Source: Chryseobacterium arachidis (GTDB lineage: Bacteria; Bacteroidota; Bacteroidia; Flavobacteriales; Weeksellaceae). Taken from it: a DNA stretch of 64,000 nt. Location of the stretch: NCBI RefSeq assembly GCF_900129245.1, contig NZ_FQUT01000011.1:115063-179062 (forward strand). Reading direction: 5' to 3'. The translations under genes and the position numbers were made by a program. Below are positions 45,041 to 53,905 of the stretch, piece after piece. Below the pieces are notes generated by a model that saw nothing but the letters and a program-made list of their open reading frames with translations, had not been told where the DNA came from and did not search any database. Each line of letters opens with the position of its first letter. The first letter of the stretch is position 1.

Positions 45041-45919
45041 TCAAACCTCGGTCAAACGGAATGCTTTCGGATTGGTTCCGGTTTGTTTTTTAAAAAAGTT
45101 ATTAAAATACGTCGGATAATCGAATCCGAGTGCGAAAGCGATTTCCGAGATATTCCAGTCGGTGTGCTGCAACAATGCCTTTGCTTCCGTGAGAATGCGT
45201 TCCGTGATATGAGCCGTTGTGGATTTTCCTGTCACTTCTTTTACAGCACGATTGAGATAATTGACGTGAACATTCAGAGCTTTTGCAAAATCCTGAGCTG
45301 ATTTCAATTGCAGAGATTGGTCTGTTGTTTCGATGGGAAATTGTCTTTCCAACAGTTCCAGAAAAACGGATGACAGTCTTGATGCTGCATTTTTGTTCTG
45401 GTCGAAATTTTCGGCAGGTTCCAGCTTCAGAGATTCGTGGATGACCAGGCTGATGTAATTGCGAATCAGCTCATCTTTGTAAACATAGTCGCTTTCCTGC
45501 TCTGCAATCATCTTTTGGAACATGGTATTGAGAAAAAGTCTCTGTTCTTCGGTAATTTTCAAAACAGGAGTTCCACCGATTTTAAAGAAAGAAGACTGCT
45601 GTAAGCTTTCGGAACGTTCAGAATTTTTGAAAAATTCTTCAGAAAAAAGAATAGTATAACCTTTATAAGTCGTTGAAATCGTTTCCCAGGAATACGGAAT
45701 ATGCGGATTTCCGAAAAACAAAACGGTTCCTTCCTGCTCGAAGCTTTTATCAGAATAATGAATTTTACTTTTCCCCGTCGTCAGGCAGATTTTATAGAAT
45801 TCTTTTCTGCTGTACACGCGGGTGTCGCTTCCGTCCTGCTCGATTTGAAATGCACGGAAACCTTTCAGCTTTAATTCTGTATTAAACTCCGAAACAACTC
45901 TTTTTACCTTTTCTTTCAT
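45041..45919 (-). CDS. AraC-family transcriptional regulator
   Basis: This 292-residue regulator has a cupin-like N-terminal half and C-terminal double HTH (ALNVHVNYLNRAVKEVTGKS and IAFALGFDYPTYFNNFFKK). It lies upstream of the hydrolase-acetyltransferase-dehydrogenase cluster on the same strand and is divergent from the sigma-54 activator at 46037. It is a likely controller of that cluster. It is not closely similar to the pair at 3.5-5.4 kb. The ATG lies 4 bp downstream of a -7 box. Confidence 0.93.
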   Translation of the reverse strand: MKEKVKRVVSEFNTELKLKGFRAFQIEQDGSDTRVYSRKEFYKICLTTGKSKIHYSDKSFEQEGTVLFFGNPHIPYSWETISTTYKGYTILFSEEFFKNSERSESLQQSSFFKIGGTPVLKITEEQRLFLNTMFQKMIAEQESDYVYKDELIRNYISLVIHESLKLEPAENFDQNKNAASRLSSVFLELLERQFPIETTDQSLQLKSAQDFAKALNVHVNYLNRAVKEVTGKSTTAHITERILTEAKALLQHTDWNISEIAFALGFDYPTYFNNFFKKQTGTNPKAFRLTEV

Positions 45920-45923
45920 TTTT

Positions 45924-45931
45924 CAAAGTTA
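45924..45931 (-). promoter_or_regulatory. -7 promoter box TAACTTTG of the AraC gene
   Basis: The minus strand reads TAACTTTG 4 bp before the ATG, with ATTG 17 bp further upstream. A start about 5-7 nt downstream of the box would fall at the start codon, that is, a leaderless transcript. Confidence 0.55.
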
Positions 45932-46036
45932 AGAAATTCAAACAAAATCAATATTGCGATTAACAGATTAATCAAACACTCCATTTATAACATTTGTATC
46001 GATTTCCTTATCTTTAAACTTTCAATTATAACTTCT

Positions 46037-47590
46037 ATGAGCAAACTTTCCGATCAGAACACAGAAATGATGAAACGGCTGCAATACATGCAAAAAGAAC
46101 AGCTCATTATTTCCGGTTTAACGAAAGAATTTTCTGCTGTTTTAGACAAGAATGAATTTCAGTTTATTGTAAATAAATCTTTTAAAACTGAATTTCAATA
46201 CAACGATATCACGATCATTAAAGATTCCGGTAATCACACTGAAATATTCTTCAGTTCTTTTCCAAATCAAAATGATACAACGGGAAGCAACGCTTATTTT
46301 GAAGAATGTCTGCAATCTGCCGAGCCATTGATTTTTGATCTTAAAGAATTATCGGGATCACTGCCTTCCTATTTTATTGAAGCCAAGAAATCAGGAATGC
46401 GGATTGCTGTGGGATTTGGATTACCTTCTGTTCGGAACAGTAAAAATGTTCTTTTTATTTTTTATAAACATTTTATATCATCAGAAAATATTCCGGAGAG
46501 GATTTTAGCCGGTATTTCAACTCAACTCTCAATTACCATTCACAATATTATGATTGGCGATCAATTGAAAAATTTTCAAAGCAATCCTATTCTTCATCAG
46601 GAAGAAACGATTCAAACCAATGAAAGCAAACAAGGTTTTCAGGGTATTATCGGTAAAAGTGCACTTATGACGGAAATTTTCGAACAGATTTCACAGGTTG
46701 CTCCTTCGCAATCCAATGTTATTATTTATGGTGAAACGGGAACCGGAAAGGAATTGGTTGCCCAGGCTATTCATCGGCTTTCAAAATTTTCCCGAAAAAA
46801 AATGATCCGTATCAATTGCGCTGCCATCCCTGCCAACCTCATTGAATCTGAGTTGTTCGGACATGAAAAAGGCAGCTTTACAGGAGCTACGGAACAGCGA
46901 AAAGGAAAATTTGAACTCGCTCACAACAGTACAATATTTTTAGACGAAATCGGTGAACTTCCTCTGGAATTGCAAGGAAGATTGCTCAGGGTTTTACAGG
47001 AAAAAGAAGTGGAAAGAATCGGTGGAAACAAACGCATTAAAGTGAATGCAAGAGTGATTGCGGCGACCAACAGAAATCTTGAACAGGAAGTTTCAGACGG
47101 GAAATTCAGGAGTGATTTGTTTTACCGGCTAAATGTATTTCCGATCCGGCTTCCAGCGCTGAGAGAAAGAAAGGAAGATATTCCGTTGTTGGCAGAATAT
47201 TTTCTGAAGAAATTGTATGTAAAAACAGGACAAAAAATCAATGGCTTTTCTCCGAAAGTGATAAAGTCTATGATCGAAAATTCCTGGCTGGGAAATATCC
47301 GTGAATTGGAGAATATGGTTGAAAAAAGTATGCTCACGGCTAAAAGCCATATAATTAAAGAAATGGATTTCCCGAAAATGATGACCCAACAAAATACTGC
47401 ACAGGATTTTCAGTTGAGAACCCTTCGTGAGTTTGAAAAAGAATATATTCTAAAAGTAGTACAAAAATGCAGCGGAAAAATTTTCGGTGAAAACGGCGCT
47501 GCAAAGTTATTGGGACTTCCTCCCACTACATTAATTTCAAAAATGCAGAAACTGGGAATTGAGAAGAAGCATCATTTTAAGAATAAATAA
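46037..47590 (+). CDS. sigma-54-dependent transcriptional activator (no receiver domain)
   Basis: This 517-residue protein has an N-terminal sensing region (about 1-190) of the GAF-like kind, then a full AAA+ sigma-54 activation domain with Walker A GETGTGKE, the GSFTGA loop that contacts sigma-54, Walker B TIFLDEIGELP and RLLRVLQEKEVERIGG, then a Fis-type C-terminal HTH (GENGAAKLLGLPPTTLISKM). It hydrolyses ATP to open sigma-54 promoters in response to an unknown ligand. It lies between the AraC gene and the channel gene and probably acts at a site elsewhere; no -24/-12 promoter was recognised in this window. Confidence 0.94.
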   Translation: MSKLSDQNTEMMKRLQYMQKEQLIISGLTKEFSAVLDKNEFQFIVNKSFKTEFQYNDITIIKDSGNHTEIFFSSFPNQNDTTGSNAYFEECLQSAEPLIFDLKELSGSLPSYFIEAKKSGMRIAVGFGLPSVRNSKNVLFIFYKHFISSENIPERILAGISTQLSITIHNIMIGDQLKNFQSNPILHQEETIQTNESKQGFQGIIGKSALMTEIFEQISQVAPSQSNVIIYGETGTGKELVAQAIHRLSKFSRKKMIRINCAAIPANLIESELFGHEKGSFTGATEQRKGKFELAHNSTIFLDEIGELPLELQGRLLRVLQEKEVERIGGNKRIKVNARVIAATNRNLEQEVSDGKFRSDLFYRLNVFPIRLPALRERKEDIPLLAEYFLKKLYVKTGQKINGFSPKVIKSMIENSWLGNIRELENMVEKSMLTAKSHIIKEMDFPKMMTQQNTAQDFQLRTLREFEKEYILKVVQKCSGKIFGENGAAKLLGLPPTTLISKMQKLGIEKKHHFKNK

Positions 47591-47722
47591 TATTTTGAAC
47601 CCTTAAGAACATTTAAGTTATTAAGTTTAATGAAGAAAAATTTTATCAATTTTTATTAAGTCTTTGTAAGCTAATCTTAAAATTCTGAACTTCTTCATCA
47701 AAATCTTAACGGTTCAAAACAG

Positions 47723-48343
47723 TTATTCTTTCATACTCATTTCAATTTTTCCGGAAGATAAGGCCCAGAAAATCCAAAGTCCTAAAATAATTAATAGAGA
47801 AATAGCAGGAATCCAGAAAGAAAACACCAATGCAAAAATATAAATCGGAAGTCCATACAGATAATTATTGTGAATTTTTCTGATGGCAATATCTGAAATA
47901 CCGGGGCGTAAATGTTTTTTATTTTTACTCGCCAGATACCAAAGTAAATTAAAGGCAAGATTGATTAATACAAAAATTCCCGTATAGATCGCAACGACGG
48001 CAGAAGATGCTTCATCATTGAAATATTGCGCCAATAAAGCCGTAGGATAAGAAACTGCGGAAACCAGAAAGAGAATCAATCCATTAGCAAACATAATCCC
48101 TGTATTCCGGGTATAAATCTGCTTAAAAATTTTATGATGATTCACCCACATAATGAAAATACTGAAAAATGAGAGTATAAACGCCAAAAATGTCGGCCAC
48201 TGATTTTTGATAAAGATCAACAAATCATTTCCGCTTTTTATCGAATCTTTTTCAGGAACGTGAAGGTCTAATACCAAAAGTGTGATGGCAATGGCAAAAA
48301 CGCCGTCGCTGAAACCTTCTATTCTGCCTGTTTCCTTTTCCAT
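47723..48343 (-). CDS. TMEM175-family potassium channel-like membrane protein
   Basis: This 206-residue integral membrane protein opens with RIEGFSDGVFAIAITLLVLDL, the FSDGVFAIAITLL signature of the TMEM175/DUF1211 family, whose FSD residues line the ion path. About six membrane segments follow. Bacterial members are potassium-permeable. It is followed by a repeat-rich gap and lies convergent with the sigma-54 activator. Confidence 0.92.
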   Translation of the reverse strand: MEKETGRIEGFSDGVFAIAITLLVLDLHVPEKDSIKSGNDLLIFIKNQWPTFLAFILSFFSIFIMWVNHHKIFKQIYTRNTGIMFANGLILFLVSAVSYPTALLAQYFNDEASSAVVAIYTGIFVLINLAFNLLWYLASKNKKHLRPGISDIAIRKIHNNYLYGLPIYIFALVFSFWIPAISLLIILGLWIFWALSSGKIEMSMKE

Positions 48344-48436
48344 GATCTTTTTATTAGGATTGCTAGTGTCAGTTTGAGTGAAATTCTGAAAGAGTTTTTA
48401 TTGAGGATTTATTCATATAAAGCTTGATATCTTCTA

Positions 48437-48492
48437 GTAGGTTCTCGATACAATTTTTTCCACTTTGTTCCGAAAAATTACTCGAACAGACG
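48437..48492. repeat. truncated copy of dispersed repeat R3
   Basis: The segment AGTAGGTTCTCGATAC...CGAAAAATTACTCGAACAGACG matches the right two thirds of the element at 56657-56758 and lacks most of the left arm; AGTAGG abuts TTCTCGATA directly. Confidence 0.6.
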
Positions 48493-48562
48493 AATTGTTG
48501 ATGATACAACAAAACTCTTCCACTTAATTTAATAGGTGAGATTTAAAAGTTGAAATATGTTT

Positions 48563-48611
48563 GGGCTAAAGCCTTAATGCAATATTTTTTGAAAGCGGAC
48601 TAAAGTCCGCT
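48563..48611. repeat. double hairpin repeat with TAAA loops (R4)
   Basis: Two neighbouring small hairpins share the loop TAAA: GGC-TAAA-GCC (48564-48573) and AGCGGAC-TAAA-GTCCGCT (48594-48611, a 7-bp stem). This GCGGACTAAAGTCCGCTCCTAT type of sequence is familiar to me as a recurrent intergenic element of Chryseobacterium-like genomes. Here it lies ahead of the response-regulator gene stop. Confidence 0.6.
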
Positions 48612-48638
48612 CCTATCGAATAAATTCTTAGTTATACC

Positions 48639-49994
48639 TTACTTATACCCTTTATCAATCCCCAGTTTTTTCATTTTGGAGTATAAAGTCTGAGGCTGAA
48701 TCTTTAATAATTCTGCGGCTCCACCGATTCCTGAGACTTTTCCGTTGCAACTTTGAAGAGCATTCAGGATATGATCTCTTTCCATTTCTTCCATTGATTT
48801 TAACTGTCCCGGGTTTTCGGAAGGCTTTTCTATGGTTTTTGGCAGTTCAAAATGTTCTATTTCAGAAGATTTTGCCAAAAGAACACTTCTTTCTATTAAA
48901 TGTTCCAATTCGCGGATATTTCCCGGCCAATGATAATTTAACAATTGTTCTAAAGCATTTTTGCTGATCGCAGTAATATTTCTTCTGGAAGCCGCTGCAT
49001 ATTTATTAAGGAAAAAATTCGCCAGCAATTCGATATCTTCCTTTCTTTCACGCAAAGGCGGCAATTCGATCGGGAAAACATTTAGTCTGTAATACAAATC
49101 CAGCCTGAATCTGCCTTCCGCCACCTCCTTTTCCAACGAACGGTTGGTTGCGGCAACGATTCTTACATTCACTTTGATGGTTTTATTTCCGCCTAATCTT
49201 TCAATCTCTTTTTCCTGTAAAACTCTTAATAATTTCACCTGGGAATCCAATGGCAGCTCACCGATCTCATCAAGAAAAATGGTTCCGCCACTGGCTTGTT
49301 CAAATTTTCCGATGCGCTGTGTATTGGCTCCGGTAAAGCTTCCTTTTTCGTGCCCGAAAAGCTCAGATTCAATTAAAGAATGAGGCAAAGCGGCGCAGTT
49401 TACAACAACGATCGGTTTATCCTTGCGGTCAGAAAGTTCGTGCACCGAATGTGCTACCTTTTCCTTCCCTGTTCCGCTTTCTCCCACCACCAAAACAGAA
49501 GTGTCGGTTGGCGCCACAATCTGTATCTTTTCGACAACATCTTTTAAAACCTTGCTTTTTCCGATAATTCCTTCAATAATGTCATGATCTGTATTTTTAA
49601 TCAAATCACAGCCTTTTTCAAGATCAAAACGGTATTTGGCAATATCCAGCATCACGATCAAATCACGCTCCCGAAAAGGCTTTACCATAAAACCGTAAGG
49701 TTGAGTCTCTTTTACTGCTTCCAGTGTTGTTTGGTTGGTGTTGGCAGAAATATAAAGAAAAGGCAGATGGATTTCACGCAGTTCCCACGCAAGATCAATA
49801 CCTGTAAGGTCACCCTTCAGCATGATATCCAGCAATACCCAATCGGGCTTTTTTTCAGCGATAGATTTTCTAGCCTGAACGACGGAAGATGCAATTCCCG
49901 TAACGAGATAACCGGCTTTGATGAGCATCAGTTTCAGGTCATTGGCTACGATAAATTCATCTTCTACAATTAAAATTTTTTCTTTCATAATCAT
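48639..49994 (-). CDS. sigma-54-dependent response regulator
   Basis: This 451-residue NtrC-type regulator has a receiver domain (ILIVEDEF at residues 5-12; the phospho-acceptor Asp lies in WVLLDIMLKG at about residue 56), a sigma-54 AAA+ domain (Walker A GESGTGKE, GSFTGAN loop, TIFLDEIGELP, EIERLGGNKTI) and a Fis-type HTH tail (GAAELLKIQPQTLYSKMKKLG). It pairs with the histidine kinase at 50009-52279, encoded 14 bp upstream on the same strand. It is similar in its AAA+ domain to the 46037 activator. Confidence 0.94.
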   Translation of the reverse strand: MIMKEKILIVEDEFIVANDLKLMLIKAGYLVTGIASSVVQARKSIAEKKPDWVLLDIMLKGDLTGIDLAWELREIHLPFLYISANTNQTTLEAVKETQPYGFMVKPFRERDLIVMLDIAKYRFDLEKGCDLIKNTDHDIIEGIIGKSKVLKDVVEKIQIVAPTDTSVLVVGESGTGKEKVAHSVHELSDRKDKPIVVVNCAALPHSLIESELFGHEKGSFTGANTQRIGKFEQASGGTIFLDEIGELPLDSQVKLLRVLQEKEIERLGGNKTIKVNVRIVAATNRSLEKEVAEGRFRLDLYYRLNVFPIELPPLRERKEDIELLANFFLNKYAAASRRNITAISKNALEQLLNYHWPGNIRELEHLIERSVLLAKSSEIEHFELPKTIEKPSENPGQLKSMEEMERDHILNALQSCNGKVSGIGGAAELLKIQPQTLYSKMKKLGIDKGYK

Positions 49995-50008
49995 TCAATC
50001 TCCGCTTC

Positions 50009-52279
50009 TTAATTTGAAGTTTCGATTTCAGTATTTTTTCTAAAGGTAATAATGATCTTCAGACCATTTTTATTTTCAAGAGTGAATGTTCCGTCCAGCT
50101 GGTCGGCCAAGCCTCTCATTAAGTTCATTCCCAGAGATTCGGTTTCCTCAATATCAAAATCATCAGGAAGTCCTACTCCATTGTCGGAGATGACTAGCTG
50201 GTAAAGATCTTTTTCCGTATTTTTAAAAGAAACACTAACCTCACCTTTTGTATCTCCGGGAAATGCATATTTTACGGTATTATTAATCGCTTCATTCACG
50301 ATAAGTCCCATCGGGACAGCCTGCGCTACGTCTAAAAACACCTTTTCCGTATCCAAAATAAAATTGATATTCTTTTCTGATGAATAACATTCTTTTATAT
50401 ACGTAATCAACTCATAAATATACCACGCCATATCGATCATCGAAAGATTATCCGACTGGTATAATTTCTGATGAATCAGCGACATCGCATGCATTCTGTG
50501 CTGACTGTTCTGAATTGCCAACAATGCATCTTCATTCTCCAGGTAAGCCGACTGTGTATTCAGTAAGCTAATGACAATCTGCAGGTTATTTTTTACCCTA
50601 TGGTGAATTTCCTTTAACAGCCATTCTTTTTCGGCAAGCAATTTTTTAAGCTGTTCATTCTGTTCGTCGATTTGCTTTCGTTTTAATTCTAATTTTTTAT
50701 TGGCATTTGTTTTCAGTCTTGAACGATTGTAAATCAGCAACATAAATAAAAACAAAACAATAATACTTCCTGTAAAAATATATTTCATGAATGTATCATT
50801 GGTGATTTGTATTTCCTGAAGCTTACCTTTCTGTGTCAGCAGTTGAATATTTTTATCTTTCTGGTCGGTTTCAAACTGAATTTTTAAGCTGTTGATTTGT
50901 TTACTTTTCTCACCGTTAAAAACAGAATCCGAAAATTTTTTATACAACTGATAGTGTTCTATAGCATCTAAATACTTTCCTTGTATAGAATCAGCTTTAA
51001 ACCATATCAAATAATTTTCGGAACGCAGCATATCATTTCCGCTTTTCTTTGCCAAAGAATCAAATAAAGTGGCTTTGCGATACATTGCAGGATAATTTTT
51101 TGTCTGATAATGATAAAAAACAAAACTTCTCAGCAATGAAGTCTGGTTGTTAAATTTTTCTCCGTTTTCTCCGTAATGACTGACTAATTTTTTATAATAA
51201 GTCTCGGCGTTTTTAAACTGTTTTAAAATCGTATAAGTGCTAAAAAGAATATAATCTTCTCTCATTTCAAACTGTTCGTCATCAATAGGATATTTAGCCT
51301 TGTATTCTTTAATCATCGCAATCGCTTTATCAAACTTTTTCTGTCTGATCAACATGGTAGACATATTATTGGCAACCGTTCTTACATAACCGTTATCTTT
51401 ATTTTTCTTGGCAATCTCCAGTGCTTTTTCCCAATATCTCATGGCATCATCATTCTGGCGAAGATAATAATACACCATCCCCACATTGCTGTAGATGGAA
51501 CTTAGCTGCAAAGAATTATCATTTACGCTTATCGCTATTTTTTCTGCGGCAATACCGTATTTCAAAGCTTCTTCGTAGTTTGCCTTCTCAATTTCGGCCT
51601 GTGAAAGGAAATTATAAACAGCCTGTGTTTCTTTGAATTTTATCGATTGATAAACAGACAATGATTGCTTTAACAGTTCAATCGATTTATCAGAATCATC
51701 TTTTGAAAGATACAGTTCGCCCAAATCCTTTAATACAGATGCCTGCTTTATTTTAGACCCCGAATTTTTATATAATGTCAAAGCTTTTTCTTTAAGTTTT
51801 ATTTTAGCATCAAAATTCTTAGGACTATCATCGTATAGGAATGAAAGCTCTTCATAAGCTTCTCCGGTTTGCTCCGTCATTTTATGATTTTCAAAATAAG
51901 TAATGGAATTTTTTATTTTGGAAAATGCAGTCTCTTTATTCCCTCTTTCCTTATTTATTTTTGCATCCAAAAGCATAGATTTCCCTCTACCCAAGTTATC
52001 TTTAGACTTCAGGCTTAGAATCATTGCTTGATTATTCAGAATCGCTGCACTGTCGAGATCTTTTTTCACTTCTCCTTTTTTGTTTAAATAAAAACTACTC
52101 AGCCGTTGCAATAAAGTAACTTTCTGAGGATTTTCCCTAGAAGCGGCAATTTGTTTTCTCAGCAGTGCAGGATTTTCTTTGGTCTGAGCTTTTAATGATA
52201 TACTTAAAAACATCAAAACCAATGAAAAACAAAATATTTTTAATGGATTTACATAAAAAAAACAAGGGCTCTTATTCAT
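50009..52279 (-). CDS. TPR-containing sensor histidine kinase (HisKA_2 type)
   Basis: This 756-residue protein has an N-terminal signal-anchor (IFCFSLVLMFLSISLKAQ), about ten TPR repeats outside the membrane (residues 60-400), a single membrane helix near 488-508 (FTGSIIVLFLFMLLIYN), a coiled coil, then LKEIHHRVKNNLQIVISLLN at about 556-575 with the phospho-acceptor His of the HisKA_2 class, and a GHKL ATPase region (EAINNTVKYAFPGD, SDNGVGLPDD, LGMNLMRGLADQL). It phosphorylates the 451-residue response regulator encoded next in the same operon. The sensed signal is unknown, but the TPR array suggests binding of a partner protein or peptide. Confidence 0.93.
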   Translation of the reverse strand: MNKSPCFFYVNPLKIFCFSLVLMFLSISLKAQTKENPALLRKQIAASRENPQKVTLLQRLSSFYLNKKGEVKKDLDSAAILNNQAMILSLKSKDNLGRGKSMLLDAKINKERGNKETAFSKIKNSITYFENHKMTEQTGEAYEELSFLYDDSPKNFDAKIKLKEKALTLYKNSGSKIKQASVLKDLGELYLSKDDSDKSIELLKQSLSVYQSIKFKETQAVYNFLSQAEIEKANYEEALKYGIAAEKIAISVNDNSLQLSSIYSNVGMVYYYLRQNDDAMRYWEKALEIAKKNKDNGYVRTVANNMSTMLIRQKKFDKAIAMIKEYKAKYPIDDEQFEMREDYILFSTYTILKQFKNAETYYKKLVSHYGENGEKFNNQTSLLRSFVFYHYQTKNYPAMYRKATLFDSLAKKSGNDMLRSENYLIWFKADSIQGKYLDAIEHYQLYKKFSDSVFNGEKSKQINSLKIQFETDQKDKNIQLLTQKGKLQEIQITNDTFMKYIFTGSIIVLFLFMLLIYNRSRLKTNANKKLELKRKQIDEQNEQLKKLLAEKEWLLKEIHHRVKNNLQIVISLLNTQSAYLENEDALLAIQNSQHRMHAMSLIHQKLYQSDNLSMIDMAWYIYELITYIKECYSSEKNINFILDTEKVFLDVAQAVPMGLIVNEAINNTVKYAFPGDTKGEVSVSFKNTEKDLYQLVISDNGVGLPDDFDIEETESLGMNLMRGLADQLDGTFTLENKNGLKIIITFRKNTEIETSN

Positions 52280-52324
52280 TTTTTAAAGATAATCTATTAT
52301 CCTGTTATTTTCCCTTTTTATAAG

Positions 52325-52990
52325 CTATTTTTCGCGGTGGTAGACATAACAGATAATCATTGCCAAGCCGGGCAATACAAGCATTACCAAACCAAACTGC
52401 TTTCCTGCATAAGCACCCAAAAAACAACCCACCAAAAATCCCAAAATGGTAATCATCTGTTTTTTCAGGCTAGATAATGCTTCAGGATGGTTAAATCCGT
52501 TTTTCAGCAACGTTCCGAAATCCAGAGAAGCCTGAGTGACGTTTCCTGTCATCATCGTAGTCGGACCGTGCGTTTCTTTGGCATACAGCTTTCCGAAAGC
52601 ATTCTGAAGCCCCATGGCAAAAACGGCCATCATGGTTACCGCATACATCATCCATTCTTCAAAAGCATGATTGTAATTTAAAACAGCAACGATGCATCCG
52701 CTCAACAATAATAGAAAACCTTCCCAGCATAAAATAGCATAATGGCTTTTGGCTCTTCCGGCAATTCTTCCTCCTACAATAACCGCCAGAATAAATACCG
52801 GAAATGTCAGCAATTTTATCCACGCATGAATATCCGAACCTTTTACAAACTGATAGGCAAACACAATAAAGTTACCCGTCACGTGTGCCGAAAAAATGGC
52901 ATCTGCCGCCACAAAAGTTACCGTATCACAGAAACCTGCGATCATCGTTAACAAAAGGGTGACAAAGCCAATATTATTCTTTATTTCCAT
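52325..52990 (-). CDS. DUF1275 (YoaK-like) membrane protein
   Basis: This 221-residue protein has about six membrane segments and the DUF1275 signatures GFCDTVTFVAADAIFSAHVTGN near the N-terminus, GLQNAFGKLYAKETHGPTT and MTGNVTQASLDFG. The function of the family is unknown. It overlaps nothing and lies 5 bp from the Dps gene, with which it is probably co-transcribed. Confidence 0.92.
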   Translation of the reverse strand: MEIKNNIGFVTLLLTMIAGFCDTVTFVAADAIFSAHVTGNFIVFAYQFVKGSDIHAWIKLLTFPVFILAVIVGGRIAGRAKSHYAILCWEGFLLLLSGCIVAVLNYNHAFEEWMMYAVTMMAVFAMGLQNAFGKLYAKETHGPTTMMTGNVTQASLDFGTLLKNGFNHPEALSSLKKQMITILGFLVGCFLGAYAGKQFGLVMLVLPGLAMIICYVYHREK

Positions 52991-52994
52991 TATT

Positions 52995-53468
52995 TTATTT
53001 TAAATGAGAACGCAGCATCCACGCCATTTTTTCATGAGTCTCCAATAATCCGGTGATATAATCGCTGGTTCCTGCATCTTTAAATTCAACCGCAAAAATT
53101 TCGATATTTTCACGAAGATGCATGATGATACTGTCGTGGTCTGAAAGAAGCTCTTTCATGTACGTCAGGCTGTCATTAGACGGCAAAGGAGATTCGGAAA
53201 GATGGGTAAGTTCAAGATATTCTCTTAACGTTGCCGGAGCGTAATGTCCCAACGTTCTGATTCTTTCTGCCAAATCGTCGATGATTCCGTCTAATTGCTG
53301 ATACTGAGCTTCAAAAAACAGATGCTTGTTGTAAAAATCCGCACCTTCCACGTTCCAGTGTGCTTTTCTGGTTTTTGTGTACAATACAAATTCGTCTGCC
53401 AATGTTTTGATTAATACTTCAGCAACTTTTGCCAAATTTTCGTTTGTAATTCCAATTGATGTTTTCAT
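52995..53468 (-). CDS. dps: Dps-family DNA-binding/iron-storage protein
   Basis: This 157-residue protein is a four-helix ferritin-like Dps: AHWNVEGADFYNKHLFFEA at about 38-56 and LDGIIDDLAERIRTLG hold the ferroxidase His, Asp and Glu positions of the family, and its length is typical. It stores iron and detoxifies peroxide, protecting DNA in stress. It is encoded 2 bp after the DoxX gene and 5 bp before the DUF1275 gene, so it forms part of a transcription unit. Confidence 0.92.
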   Translation of the reverse strand: MKTSIGITNENLAKVAEVLIKTLADEFVLYTKTRKAHWNVEGADFYNKHLFFEAQYQQLDGIIDDLAERIRTLGHYAPATLREYLELTHLSESPLPSNDSLTYMKELLSDHDSIIMHLRENIEIFAVEFKDAGTSDYITGLLETHEKMAWMLRSHLK

Positions 53469-53469
53469 T

Positions 53470-53895
53470 TTAAATATGATTTAATAAATAATAATCGAGT
53501 GAATATTTTCCTGCTCCTAATGCAAGAATGAGCAATAATGATAAAGTGTACATAAACGGAACGTCGCGAACTTCCAGAGAATCTTTTCTGTGAACCACGA
53601 AATATCCAATAGCCGTTACTCCAATCGTCGGCAACACCGCCAGTCTTGTTCCCAATCCTAAAATAATTAAAAAAGGAACAACCAGATCGGCGAATGAAGC
53701 CACCAGAGCATTCATTTTATCGGGAAGACCAAGCGGATTTGGGATGATTTCTTTTTTTCCGTTTTCCAGCCTGAATTTCTTTAAGCCATGCACCATGAAT
53801 AATTCAATTCCTAAAAGAACTCTAAAGGCCAGAACTGCAATATCATTAAATGATGCGCCTAAATCTGAGGTAAGGATCTGTTTTAAAATTTCCAT
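53470..53895 (-). CDS. DoxX-family membrane protein
   Basis: This protein of about 141 residues has four predicted membrane segments and the DoxX-type opening region (FRVLLGIELFMVHGLKKF). I placed the start at 53895 (MEILKQILTS), because the longer frame begins inside the amidohydrolase gene. The family includes subunits of quinol oxidases and thiol/oxidative-stress proteins; the role here is unknown. It lies between the amidohydrolase and Dps genes. Confidence 0.88.
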   Translation of the reverse strand: MEILKQILTSDLGASFNDIAVLAFRVLLGIELFMVHGLKKFRLENGKKEIIPNPLGLPDKMNALVASFADLVVPFLIILGLGTRLAVLPTIGVTAIGYFVVHRKDSLEVRDVPFMYTLSLLLILALGAGKYSLDYYLLNHI

Positions 53896-53905
53896 AATTT
53901 TTAAT

